Numbered from the stretch's first letter, positions 8,377 through 16,618 are shown. The stretch is DNA of 64,000 bases from JAIBJN01 sp963825255 (GCA_963825255.1 CAWGSF010000002.1:62001-126000); one strand, 5' to 3'. The notes: a model not told the origin generated them from the sequence alone. A program made the numbers and translations.

Positions 8377-9946
8377 CTACTCGGCCGCGAACAGGAGCGG
8401 ATAGTGCGGCTGCCCGCCCTCGTGGACCTCGAGCTCGAGGTCCGGATGCTCCTCCTGCAGGAAGGCGACGAGGTCGTCCACGCCCTCGGCCCCGTCGCCG
8501 ACGAGGACGGTGAGCACGTCGGCCCCCTCCTCCAGCAGCCGCTCGAGAACGTCTCGCGCGACCGGGTGGAGCACGGGGCCGGAGGCGACCGGGTCGCCCT
8601 CGACGAGGCCCAGGAAGTCGCCCTCCGCCACGGCCAGGTCGTCCACCATCGCGTCCCGGGAGGCGCGCGTCACGGCTCCGGCCCGCACGCCGCCGGCGGC
8701 GTCCTCCATCTCGGCGGCGTTCGCCGCGGCCTCTCGGTCGGGGTCGAACGCGACCATCGCCCCCAGCCCCGCCTGGACGGAGCGCGTCGGCACGACCCGC
8801 GCGGGCCTTTCACTCGCGTCGGCCGCCTGCTCGGCGGCCAGGATCACGTTCCCGTTGTTCGGGAGGACGATCGCCTCCCGGGCGGAGAGCCTCTCGATCG
8901 CGGCCGCGATCTCGGCGGTCGACGGGTTCATCGACTGCCCGCCCTCGACGCAGACGGCTCCGAGGCTCTCGAAGAGCCGCCGTGTGCCCTCCCCGGCGCA
9001 GACGGCGACCACCCCGCTCGCCGTGTCCGCGGTCGTGAGAAGCCGCTCCTCCCGCTCGACGGTCTGGAGGTGCATGTTCTTGATGTCCACCTCCTCGATC
9101 ACGCCCACCGCAGTCGCCAGCCTGCAGGACGGCTCCCGGATCGTCGGTGTGGACGTGGATCTTGACGGCGCCCGGGCCGCCGACGACGAGGAGGGAGTCG
9201 CCGAGCGGAGCGAGCTCCGTCTCGAAGCGTTGCGGCTGGACGGCCTCGCCCTCGACGAAGAACGACGTGCAGTAGCGGAAGCGGGAGAGCTCCTGGTGGA
9301 TCGCCTCGAGTGGGATCGGCTCGACGATCGGCGTGGGCTCGGGGAGCTCCTCGCCCCGCACGTGCGAGGCGATGCCGCGGACGATCTCGAGCACGCCCGC
9401 TCCTCCGGCGTCGACGACACCCGCCTGCCGGAGCACGTCGAGCTGATCCGTCGTCCGCTCGAGCGCCCGCCCCCCGTGCGCGACGAGATCGGCGAGCGCG
9501 TCCTCGAGCGAGACGTCCGTCTCAGCGAGCTTTTCCGCCCGCTCGGCGAGCGCCCGGCCGACCGTGAGCATCGTCCCCTCCTTCGCGTCGGGGACGGCCG
9601 CGTAGCCCCTGTCGCTTCCCGCGCGCAGGGCGCGGGCGAGCGAGGCGATGTCCCCCGCGCCGTCGGCGGGGAGCGTCTCCACGACGCCCCGGACCTGCTG
9701 CGAGAGGATGACGCCCGAGTTCCCGCGCGCGCCCATCAGGATGGCCCGCGCGATGCTCGCGCCCGGATCACGCTCGAGCGCCTCGACGACCGCCCGCACG
9801 GTCAGCGTCATGTTCGTCCCCGTGTCCCCGTCGGGCACGGGATAGACGTTCAGGTCGTCGATGCGCGTCCGGCTCGCCTCGAGCGCGGCGAGCGCCGCGC
9901 GCGCGAGCGCTAGAGCGCTTTCTCGACGCGGCCCGACTTCAGGCAC
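8377..9946 (-). CDS. fakA: DAK2-domain fatty acid kinase (FakA/YloV-like), one-base frameshift
   Basis: N-terminal DAK2 kinase domain: DDLNVYPVPDGDTGTNM (phosphate/Mg-binding), LMGARGNSGVILSQ, GVVDAGGAGV. The C-terminal half (IEEVDIKNMHLQTVE ... LPNNGNVILAAEQAA ... PTRSVQAGLGAMVAF) is in a different frame and is the DegV-like FakA C-terminal domain. The frames join near 9123 after KIHVHTDDPGAVLQ; total span is 3n+1 nt, i.e. one surplus base. Known family role: ATP-dependent phosphorylation of FakB-bound fatty acid. The start is uncertain: the ATG at 9946 overlaps rpmB by 37 nt. Confidence 0.85.
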
Positions 9947-10101
9947 CGCGCGCAGACGTAGCTCCGGCGCGGCACGCCGTTCACGAGGATGCGCACACGC
10001 TGGAGGTTGGGGTTGAAGCGCCGCTTCGTCGCCACCATCGAATGGCTCCGGTTGTGGCCGAACGAGGGGCCCTTCCCACAGACTGCGCAGACCTTGGACA
10101 T
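9910..10101 (-). CDS. rpmB: 50S ribosomal protein L28
   Basis: 63 aa: MSKVCAVCGKGPSFGHNRSH start, then TKRRFNPNLQRVRI and YVCARCLKSGRVEKAL. It keeps all four cysteines of the zinc-ribbon (C+) form of L28 (CAVC and CARC), so zinc binding in the large subunit is expected. In many bacteria a fakA/yloV-type gene follows rpmB immediately, as here. Confidence 0.96.
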   Translation of the reverse strand: MSKVCAVCGKGPSFGHNRSHSMVATKRRFNPNLQRVRILVNGVPRRSYVCARCLKSGRVEKAL

Positions 10102-10147
10102 CGGCGGACGAGTATAGCTGCCGCCGTGGACTCCGCCGCCGTGCCGG

Positions 10148-10687
10148 CTACTGACCCGCCCGCGCGCGCAGGCGGCCGAACAGGTCGGCCATCTCGAGCG
10201 CGGTGCGCGCCGCCTCCGCGCCCTTGTTGCCGCGGGCGCCGCCGGCGCGCGCCTCGGCCTGGGCGCGCGTGTCGCAGGTGAGGACACCGAACGCGACGGG
10301 GACACCCGTCTCGAGGGCGGCCACCTGGAGCCCGCTCGCCGCCTCGGCCGCCACGTAGTCGAAATGCGGCGTCTCCCCGCGGATCACGCACCCGAGGGCG
10401 ATCACGCAGGAGTACAGGCGCGTCCGGGCGAGGGCCATCGCGCCGAGGGGGAGCTCGAAGGCGCCCGGGACGGGAACCACCTCCACCCCGTCGCGCTCGA
10501 CGCCCGCGTCCTCGAGCGCGGCGATCGCGCCGTCGAGAAGGCGCGAGGTGATCTCGCCGTTGAAGCGGGCGACGACGATCCCCACGGTACGCCGCGACCC
10601 GTTCGGCGATCCCGCGATCACGCCCACGCCGGCGGGCAGCCGGAGGCTGCCGACGGCGTGCTCAGGCGCGCGCAGGTCCTCGTTCAC
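10148..10687 (-). CDS. ribH: 6,7-dimethyl-8-ribityllumazine synthase
   Basis: Condenses 5-amino-6-ribitylamino-uracil with dihydroxybutanone phosphate in riboflavin synthesis. Family motifs: VGIVVARFNGEIT, PVPGAFELPLGAMALA, ALGCVIRGETPHFDYVA (catalytic His), FGVLTCDTRAQAEARAG. The GTG start at 10687 shares bases with the ribBA stop (GTGA). That gives 179 aa; the ~25 N-terminal residues before the conserved core are longer than usual for the family (~155), so an internal start is possible. Confidence 0.93.
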   Translation of the reverse strand: MNEDLRAPEHAVGSLRLPAGVGVIAGSPNGSRRTVGIVVARFNGEITSRLLDGAIAALEDAGVERDGVEVVPVPGAFELPLGAMALARTRLYSCVIALGCVIRGETPHFDYVAAEAASGLQVAALETGVPVAFGVLTCDTRAQAEARAGGARGNKGAEAARTALEMADLFGRLRARAGQ

Positions 10688-11943
10688 GACTCTTCCGCCG
10701 GCTCCTCGAAGCGCTGCTCCTGGTGATGCAGGCGGTGGCCGAGCTTGTCGCGCTTCGTCTCCAGGTAGAGACGGTTCTCGATGTTCGGCGGTACCTCGAT
10801 CGGGAGCTGCTCGACGACCGTGAGCCCGAAGCCCTCGATACCGGTGATCTTGCGCGGATTGTTCGTGAGGATGCGGATCGAGGTCAGACCGAGGTCGGCG
10901 AGGATCTGCGAGCCGATGCCGTACTCCCGGGCGTCGGGCGGGAATCCGAGCTCGATGTTCGCCTCGACCGTGTCGAGCCCGTTCTCCTGCAGCTCGTAGG
11001 CCTTCAGCTTGGCGAGGAGCCCGATCCCGCGGCCTTCCTGGGACATGTAGAGCAGCACCCCGCGCTCCTCCGCGGCGATCCGCCGGAGCGCGAGCTCGAG
11101 CTGCTCGCCGCAGTCGCAGCGGAACGAGTGGAAGACGTCGCCGGTGAGGCACTCCGAGTGGACGCGCACGAGGACGTCCTCGTGCTCCTCGACGTCGCCC
11201 TTGACGAGCGCGACGTGGCTCTTGCCGGTCAGCACCTCGCGGAACGCGACGGCGGTGAACTCGCCGTACGCCGTCGGGAGCCGGACCGAGGTGATGCGCT
11301 CGACGAGCTTCTCCGTGCGGCGGCGGTACTCGATCAGGTCCTCGACCGTCACGAGCTTGATCCCGTGCCGCTCGCAGTACGGCACGAGGTCGGGCACGCG
11401 GGCCATCGTCCCGTCCTCGTTCATGATCTCGCAGACGACGCCGGCCGGGTTGAGGCCGGCCAGGCGGGCGAGGTCGACCGCTGCCTCCGTCTGCCCGGCG
11501 CGCTGGAGCACTCCGCCCGGCCGCGCCCGCAGCGGGAACACGTGGCCCGGCTGGACGAGATCTCCCGGGCCCTTGGTCGGATCGATGGCCACCTGGATCG
11601 TTCGCGCGCGGTCGGCCGCCGAGATGCCGGTGGTGACGCCCTCGCGGGCCTCGATCGAGATCGTGAACGCCGTCTCGAAGGGCGTCTCGTTGTTGTAGGT
11701 CATCGGCTTCAGGCCGAGCTCGGTGCACCGCTCCTCGCTGAGGCAGAGGCAGATGAGCCCCCGGCCGTGCGTGGCCATGAAGTTGATCGCCTCCGACGTG
11801 GCGAACTGCGCGGCGATGGTGAGGTCGCCCTCGTTCTCCCGGTCGGCGGCGTCGACGACCACCACGAACTTCCCCTGGCGGACGTCCTCGATCGCCTCCT
11901 CGATGGTGGCGAACGGGGCCTTCGTGTCGACCTGCGCGCTCAT
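10684..11943 (-). CDS. ribBA: Bifunctional DHBP synthase / GTP cyclohydrolase II
   Basis: 419 aa. Residues ~1-210 are the RibB domain (DAADRENEGDLTIAAQ, FMATHGRGLICLCLS, HVFPLRARPGGVLQRAGQTE) that makes dihydroxybutanone phosphate from ribulose 5-phosphate. Residues ~215-410 are the RibA domain with zinc ligands in CLTGDVFHSFRCDCGEQL and YMSQEGRGIGL, opening GTP. The two first substrates of riboflavin synthesis are thus supplied by one polypeptide; rpe upstream supplies pentose phosphate interconversion. ATG at 11943 is preceded by TACGAT 9 nt upstream, so the gene probably has its own promoter downstream of the repeat at 11978. Confidence 0.95.
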   Translation of the reverse strand: MSAQVDTKAPFATIEEAIEDVRQGKFVVVVDAADRENEGDLTIAAQFATSEAINFMATHGRGLICLCLSEERCTELGLKPMTYNNETPFETAFTISIEAREGVTTGISAADRARTIQVAIDPTKGPGDLVQPGHVFPLRARPGGVLQRAGQTEAAVDLARLAGLNPAGVVCEIMNEDGTMARVPDLVPYCERHGIKLVTVEDLIEYRRRTEKLVERITSVRLPTAYGEFTAVAFREVLTGKSHVALVKGDVEEHEDVLVRVHSECLTGDVFHSFRCDCGEQLELALRRIAAEERGVLLYMSQEGRGIGLLAKLKAYELQENGLDTVEANIELGFPPDAREYGIGSQILADLGLTSIRILTNNPRKITGIEGFGLTVVEQLPIEVPPNIENRLYLETKRDKLGHRLHHQEQRFEEPAEES

Positions 11944-11977
11944 CCCTCTCAGATCGTAACCGCGCCGGGGGGGTCTC

Positions 11978-12145
11978 AGGACTCCTTTCGGGATGAGGCC
12001 TCGTCGCCGGGGTGCCGTGGGCGAGTGCGAGGCAAGGACGCAGGGAGCGCTCGTATCGAAGAGATACGGGCGCGACCGAGGACGCAGCATCGCGCCGTCC
12101 AGGGCGGCCCGGCGGCTCAGTGCTTCATTCCGAAAGGGGTCCTAA
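11978..12145. repeat. Structured interspersed repeat, copy A
   Basis: Non-coding unit between ribE and ribBA. Its ends are imperfect inverted repeats: left AGGACTCCTTTCGGGATGAG pairs with right CATTCCGAAAGGGGTCCT. An internal hairpin at 12047-12073 pairs GCGCTCGTATC with GATACGGGCGC around a 5-nt loop. The right end supplies the TAG stop of ribE (12142-12144). Other copies are at 38286, 38756 and, internally deleted, 14544. Reading frames are not conserved between copies. Confidence 0.85.
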
Positions 12146-12717
12146 CGCTCCAGGAGCCTTTCGACGTGCTTGGCGACGATGTCCGCCTCGAGGTTCAGCT
12201 CGTCGCCTTCCGACGCCGCGCCGAGCGTCGTCGCCTCGCGCGTGTGCGGGACGAGCGCGACCGAGAACGAGCTCTCGCCGAGCCCGGCGATCGTCAGGCT
12301 CACGCCCTCGACGGCGATCGACCCCTTCTCGACGCAGTAGCGCAGGAGGTTCTCCGGCGCCGCGATCTCGAGACCTTCTGCGTCCACGCGCCGCACGCGG
12401 CCGACGCCGTCGACGTGCCCCTGGACCAGGTGGCCGCCCAGCGGCTCGCCGGCCCGGAGCGCGGGCTCGAGGTTCACGCGTGAGCCAGGCGTGAGGCGGC
12501 CGAGCGAGGTCCGGCGCAGCGTCTCGGCGACGACGTCGAATGCGAGGACGCCGTCGTCGGCCGCGACGGCCGTCAGGCAGGCGCCGTTCACCGCTACCGA
12601 GTCGCCGACGCCCGTCCCCGCCGCGGTCTCGGGCGCGCGGACCTCCAGCCGGGCGCCGTCACCCCGCGCCGAGACGGCCTCGACCTCGCCCAGCTCCCGG
12701 ACGATCCCCGTGAACAC
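12142..12717 (-). CDS. ribE: Riboflavin synthase alpha chain
   Basis: Dismutates two 6,7-dimethyl-8-ribityllumazine molecules to riboflavin. 191 aa with the expected duplicated lumazine-binding barrels: FTGIVRELGEVEAV start, SVAVNGACLTAV, GHLVQGHVDGVG in repeat one; VEKGSIAVEGVSLTIAGL and VALVPHTREATTLG in repeat two. The GTG at 12717 lies 6 nt after TACCGT with no Shine-Dalgarno, so it can be transcribed as a leaderless mRNA. Its stop codon lies in the end of repeat copy A. Confidence 0.95.
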   Translation of the reverse strand: MFTGIVRELGEVEAVSARGDGARLEVRAPETAAGTGVGDSVAVNGACLTAVAADDGVLAFDVVAETLRRTSLGRLTPGSRVNLEPALRAGEPLGGHLVQGHVDGVGRVRRVDAEGLEIAAPENLLRYCVEKGSIAVEGVSLTIAGLGESSFSVALVPHTREATTLGAASEGDELNLEADIVAKHVERLLER

Positions 12718-12752
12718 GCCCGAACGGTACCGCGCCGCGCGCCGTCGACCTG

Positions 12753-12860
12753 GCTTGTGTTCCACCGCACAAGCACCCGTTCACCCTCGGATCCGGGCAG
12801 ACGAGGTTGGCAGCGGCGTTAGGGACATGTCCACGAGCGCCCCGGCCGTGGAACACAAGC
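12753..12860. repeat. 108-bp element bounded by 13-bp perfect inverted repeat
   Basis: GCTTGTGTTCCAC at 12753-12765 is repeated inverted at 12848-12860. The left arm also forms a small hairpin by itself (GCTTGTG / CACAAGC, 12753-12774). It fills the ribD-ribE spacer. The core GCTTGTGTTC recurs as an inverted pair at 35531-35629, but the interiors are unrelated. No coding potential seen; may be a small mobile repeat or a processing/attenuation structure. Confidence 0.6.
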
Positions 12861-12886
12861 GCCGAGCCGAGACGACGAGAGCGCGC

Positions 12887-13831
12887 CTACGGCTCGCGCA
12901 GGTAGGCGGTGACGAGAACGTCGGCGCCGACCGGCTCCGCGGAGAGGTGAAGGAGGCCCAGCGGCTCGTGGAGGTCGCCGAGGAAGCGCGGCCCGGAGCC
13001 CGAGATCGTCGGTGCGACGAACAGGAGCAGCTTGTCGACGAGCCCCGCCGCGAGGAACGCGGTCGCGAGCGTCGGCCCACCCTCGAGGAGGAGCGACTGG
13101 ACTCCCTCCTCCGCGAGGCGTGCGAGCGCACTATCGAGCGGGCCCTGGACGAGCTCGAGCTCGGAACCCTCGGGCAACGGGCCGCGGCCGAACACGAGCC
13201 GCCGCGGCTGCCGCCTCGCCTCCACCCCGCGCGCGGTCAGCTGCGGCTCGTCGGCGCGCACGGTGCCCATGCCGACCGCGACCGCGTCCATCTGCCCGCG
13301 CAGCTCGTGGACGCGCCGCCGGCTCTCCTCGCCGCTCACCCACCGCGATCCCGGCACCGTCACGCGACCGTCCAGGCTGACCGCGGCCTTGTAGACGACG
13401 AACGGGCGGCCCGCCGACACCCAGACGCGAAAGGCCTCGTTCTGGACGCGGGCGCGCCATTCGAGCTCGCCGCCCGCCAACTCGACCTCGACACCAGCGG
13501 CGCGGAGGCGCGCGAGGCCGGCGCCGTCCGTCCCGGGGTTCGGGTCGCCGACCGCCGCCACGACCCGCTCCACGCCGGCCTCCACGAGCGCGTCCGCGCA
13601 GGGCGGCGTCCGCCCGTGGTGGGCGCACGGCTCCAGCGTCACGTAGAGCGTCGAGCCCCGTGCCCGGTCGCCCGCCGCCGCGAGCGCCTCGATCTCCGCG
13701 TGCGGCCCGCCCGCCCGCTCGTGCCAGCCCTCCCCAACGACCTGGCCGTCGCGGACGAGGACGGCCCCCACGACGGGATTCGGCGCGGTCGTCCCCCTGC
13801 CTCGCTCGGCGAGCTCGAGCGCCCGCTCCAG
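12887..13831 (-). CDS. ribD: Bifunctional pyrimidine deaminase/reductase RibD, start unclear
   Basis: Deaminates and then reduces the pyrimidine intermediate of riboflavin synthesis. N-terminal cytidine-deaminase-like zinc site: GGPHAEIEAL and TLEPCAHHGRTPPC. C-terminal reductase domain: FVVYKAAVSLDGRV, SRWVSGEESRRRVHELR, LLLEGGPTLATAFL. Homology extends upstream of the first GTG (13771) through ERALELAERGRGTTAPNP, but no ATG, GTG or TTG occurs in frame; CTG at 13829-13831 or a codon in TDTDQAY just upstream are the only options. GGAGG lies at the end of rpe. Coupled to rpe. Confidence 0.88.
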   Translation of the reverse strand: MERALELAERGRGTTAPNPVVGAVLVRDGQVVGEGWHERAGGPHAEIEALAAAGDRARGSTLYVTLEPCAHHGRTPPCADALVEAGVERVVAAVGDPNPGTDGAGLARLRAAGVEVELAGGELEWRARVQNEAFRVWVSAGRPFVVYKAAVSLDGRVTVPGSRWVSGEESRRRVHELRGQMDAVAVGMGTVRADEPQLTARGVEARRQPRRLVFGRGPLPEGSELELVQGPLDSALARLAEEGVQSLLLEGGPTLATAFLAAGLVDKLLLFVAPTISGSGPRFLGDLHEPLGLLHLSAEPVGADVLVTAYLREP

Positions 13832-13847
13832 ATACGCCTGGTCCGTG

Positions 13848-14534
13848 TCAGTCCTCCGGGGCGAGCGCGCGCACGAGCCTGAGGTAGGCCCGGTTCAGGT
13901 CCTCCCGGGAGAAGATGGCCGACCCGGCGACGATCGCCTCTGCCCCGGCCTCGTGGACGGCGCCGACGTTCTTGCGCGTGATCCCGCCGTCGACCTGGAC
14001 GACGATCCGCTCGTGGAGCTGGGCGCGCAGCTCGCGGATGCGGTCGAGCGACTCGGGCATGAACTCCTGTCCCGAGTAGCCCGGGTGGATGCTCATGCAG
14101 AGGACGAGATCGGCGCCGAGCGAGGCCGCCACGGCCTCGTCGACCGACGTCTCGGGGTTGAAGGCGACGCCCACTCCGAGGTCGTGCTCGCGCGCGGCCT
14201 CGATCGTCTTCCAGGGCTCCTCGGTCACCTCGACGTGGAACGTGACGCTGTCGCCCCCGGCGGCCGCGACCTGCGGGAAGTGGTGCTCAGGGTTGTCGAC
14301 CATCAGGTGGACGTCGAGGACGCCGCCCTCCTTGTGGATCATCGGCGAGATCGCCTCGAGCACGATCGGCCCGATCGTGATCGGCTCGACGAAGTGGCCG
14401 TCGCCGACGTCGAAGTGGAAGACGCGGGCGCCGGCGTTCAGCAGGTGCTGGATCTGCTCGCCGAGGCGCGTGAAGTCGGCCGCGTAGAGCGACGGCTCGA
14501 TCTCGACCGTCCGGATCCAGTCACGCCAGGCCAC
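13848..14534 (-). CDS. rpe: Ribulose-phosphate 3-epimerase
   Basis: Interconverts ribulose 5-phosphate and xylulose 5-phosphate (pentose phosphate pathway). 228 aa TIM barrel: EPSLYAADFTRLGEQI, FHFDVGDGHFVEPITIG (metal-binding His/Asp), DVHLMVDNPEHHF, SIHPGYSGQEFMPES, VQVDGGITRKNV, GSAIF. Ribulose 5-phosphate is also the RibB substrate, so its position at the head of the riboflavin genes is sensible. GTG start is 6 nt downstream of TAAGAT; that hexamer is formed partly by the end of repeat copy B. Confidence 0.96.
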   Translation of the reverse strand: MAWRDWIRTVEIEPSLYAADFTRLGEQIQHLLNAGARVFHFDVGDGHFVEPITIGPIVLEAISPMIHKEGGVLDVHLMVDNPEHHFPQVAAAGGDSVTFHVEVTEEPWKTIEAAREHDLGVGVAFNPETSVDEAVAASLGADLVLCMSIHPGYSGQEFMPESLDRIRELRAQLHERIVVQVDGGITRKNVGAVHEAGAEAIVAGSAIFSREDLNRAYLRLVRALAPED

Positions 14535-14535
14535 T

Positions 14536-14546
14536 GCTCGATCTTA
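14536..14546 (-). promoter_or_regulatory. rpe: -10 element for rpe formed at repeat end
   Basis: TAAGAT (complement of 14541-14546) ends 6 nt before the rpe GTG. Its TAAG part is the terminal TTAG/CTAA of repeat copy B. Inferred leaderless promoter; no -35 is obvious. Confidence 0.45.
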
Positions 14547-14602
14547 GAACTCATTTCGGAATGGAGCCTCGACTCAGTGCTTCATTTCGAAAGGGGTTCC
14601 TA
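14544..14602. repeat. Structured interspersed repeat, short copy B
   Basis: 59-bp version containing only the two termini of the family: AACTCATTTCGGAATGGAGC directly followed, after CTCGACTCAGT, by GCTTCATTTCGAAAGGGG and TTCCTA. The whole element can fold into a ~20-bp stem with one mismatch and G-U pairs. Compared with copy D about 114 internal bases are missing. The right end provides the TAG stop of rsmB. Confidence 0.8.
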
Positions 14603-15790
14603 GACCCGCATCCGAGCGATGAAGAAGCCGGAGGTGCCGTGGACGTGCGGGAGAGTCAGGAGGAACTCGGGCCTGTCCGGATGCCTGAACTCGGGCCACT
14701 GCGCGCCGAGATCGTCGACCGGGAGCCCGAACGTGTCCACGACGGCCGCGTTCTCGGCGGCGTTGATCGTGCACACCGAGTACGTGATCGTCCCGCCCGG
14801 GCGCACACGCTCGGCGGCCGCACGGAGGAGCGCCAGCTGGAGGTCGGGAAGCGGCTCCGCCCGCCAGCGGAGGTCGGGCCGCGAGTTGAGGACGCCCAGA
14901 CCCGAGCAGGGAGCGTCGACGAGGGCCCGGTCGAAGTCGCAGAGCCCGGCCGGGAGCTCCAGGGCGTCCGCGCAGACGACCGCGAGGCCCTCGACGTGGA
15001 GGCGCGCTGCGTTCTCCTCGAGCTCCCGCGCGCGCCCGGCGTGCTTCTCGACCGCGAGGACCAGGGCGCCGGCGGCCGCGAGCTGTGTCGCCTTGCCGCC
15101 GGGAGCGGCGCAGAGGTCGAGGACGCGCTCCCCGGCGCGCGCTCCGACCGCCTCCCCCGCCAGCTGGGAGCCCCGGCTCTGGGGCCACGCGTAGCCGCTC
15201 TCCAGCCACTCCTGCGGGATCGCGTCGACGACCTTCGTGCCGTCGGGCGTCCGAACCGCCGTCTCGGGCGGCTCGTTCTGCGCCCGCATGAGCGCCCGCG
15301 CGCCCTCGGGCCCGAGCTCGCGCCACCACGTCTCGGCGATCCAGTCGGGATACGAGTGCATGAGCGCCGCCGCGGCAGGCGTCTCCTCGTGCAGCCGCGC
15401 GAGTAGCTCGGGCAGGCCCTCCGAGAGGCGGCGCATCACCGCGTTCGTGAAGGCGACGGCGCGCTCCAGCCCCGCCTTCCGCACGAGCTCGACGGTCTCG
15501 TCGACGGCGGCGTGCGCCGGGACGCCGTCCATGTAGGCGAGCTGGTACGCCCCCGTTCGCAGCGCGGCTCGCACGGGCGGGTCGAGCTTCCGCACCGGCC
15601 TCCGGCCCAGGGTCTCGATCGCGTGGTCGAGCGTTCGCGCGCGCTGCACCGTTCCGTAGGCGAGCTGCATGGCGAAGGCGCGGTCGCGGCCGTCGAGGCC
15701 CTCCGCCGCCGCCCTGAACGCGCGGTCGGCGTACGCGTCCTCGTCGAAGACGCGACGCACGACGTCGAGCGCTACCGCACGCGCCGTCAC
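14600..15790 (-). CDS. rsmB: 16S rRNA (cytosine-C5)-methyltransferase RsmB
   Basis: 396 aa. Residues ~1-130 form the NusB-like RNA-binding domain (MTARAVALDVVRRVF ... LAYGTVQRARTLDHAI). The C-terminal Rossmann domain has VLDLCAAPGGKATQLAA for SAM, the DAPCSGLGVLNSRPDLRW PCxGxG-type catalytic motif and the YSVCTINAAEN nucleophile-containing motif. Overlaps fmt by 4 nt, giving the classic def-fmt-rsmB order on one transcript. Confidence 0.94.
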   Translation of the reverse strand: MTARAVALDVVRRVFDEDAYADRAFRAAAEGLDGRDRAFAMQLAYGTVQRARTLDHAIETLGRRPVRKLDPPVRAALRTGAYQLAYMDGVPAHAAVDETVELVRKAGLERAVAFTNAVMRRLSEGLPELLARLHEETPAAAALMHSYPDWIAETWWRELGPEGARALMRAQNEPPETAVRTPDGTKVVDAIPQEWLESGYAWPQSRGSQLAGEAVGARAGERVLDLCAAPGGKATQLAAAGALVLAVEKHAGRARELEENAARLHVEGLAVVCADALELPAGLCDFDRALVDAPCSGLGVLNSRPDLRWRAEPLPDLQLALLRAAAERVRPGGTITYSVCTINAAENAAVVDTFGLPVDDLGAQWPEFRHPDRPEFLLTLPHVHGTSGFFIARMRV

Positions 15791-16599
15791 TTGCGCAGGC
15801 CGCGGAGGTACTCCTCCGCGGTCATGCGACGACCCCCCTCGCGTTGCACCTCCAGGAGCTCGAGGCCGCCTGCCGCGAGCGCCGCCTCCGGCCGGGCGGG
15901 GCGGGCCTTCCAGACGAGCAGGCGGCGTCCCTCGACGAGCCCGCGCGCGCCGATGTGGGGCGAGAGCGCCCGGATGCGGTTGAGGTTCTCCTCGGGCGGC
16001 AGCGACCAGTCCAGCTCGCGATCGGCCGCCGTGATCTTGTCGGCCTGCGTGACGCCCACCTCGGGCTGCGGGACGAACGTCGGCTCCGCGAACACCTCGT
16101 CGAGGAGCTCGAGCGCGACCCGGGTCGCCCGCTCGAACACCACGCCCGCGTCGTCGTCCGGGCCGATCGGGAAGCGCCGTTGCGCCGCGATGGGCCCCGC
16201 GTCCAGCTCGGGCGTCGTCCGGTGGATCGTGACGCCGGTCTCGCGGTCGCCGGCCATCAGGGCCCGCTCGACGGGCGCGGGGCCGCGCCAGCGCGGCAGG
16301 AGCGACGGGTGGACGTTCAGCCAGAGCCGGTCGACCAGGAGCTTCTCCGGGATGAGGACGCCGTAGTCCGCGACGATGACGATCCGGGCCTCGCCGGGGA
16401 ACTCCGTGAGCCGCTCCGGCTGGGCGACGGGGATCTCGTACCGCGTCGCGACCTCCTTCGCCGGCGGCGCGAGCTTCTTCCGCCCGCGCCCCTGCGGCTT
16501 GTCGGGCTTCGTCAGGAGCACCTCGATCTCGCGCCGCGCCGCGAGCCCCTCGAGGATCGCCGCCCCGAACGGGCCGGTCGCGGCGACGGCGATGCTCAA
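15787..16599 (-). CDS. fmt: Methionyl-tRNA formyltransferase
   Basis: Formylates Met-tRNAi using 10-formyl-THF. Motifs: LLTKPDKPQGRGRKK, the catalytic segment LNVHPSLLPRWRGPAPVERA, and TGVTIHRTTPELDAGPI. 270 aa is shorter than the usual ~310, with a reduced C-terminal tRNA-binding domain (ends EGGRRMTAEEYLRGLRK). TTG appears to be the start codon at 16599. Confidence 0.93.
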   Translation of the reverse strand: MSIAVAATGPFGAAILEGLAARREIEVLLTKPDKPQGRGRKKLAPPAKEVATRYEIPVAQPERLTEFPGEARIVIVADYGVLIPEKLLVDRLWLNVHPSLLPRWRGPAPVERALMAGDRETGVTIHRTTPELDAGPIAAQRRFPIGPDDDAGVVFERATRVALELLDEVFAEPTFVPQPEVGVTQADKITAADRELDWSLPPEENLNRIRALSPHIGARGLVEGRRLLVWKARPARPEAALAAGGLELLEVQREGGRRMTAEEYLRGLRK

Positions 16600-16618
16600 G
16601 CTCGTGCGCAGATCGCGG

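Noticed and set aside
11944..11977. FMN riboswitch upstream of ribBA
   Set aside because: The spacer is occupied by repeat copy A and lacks the conserved RFN stems.
12004..12090. Open frame through the repeat (LRPRSRPYL / DTSAPCVLASHSP)
   Set aside because: Present in copies A and D but broken by the length difference in copy C; base changes follow pairing, not codons.
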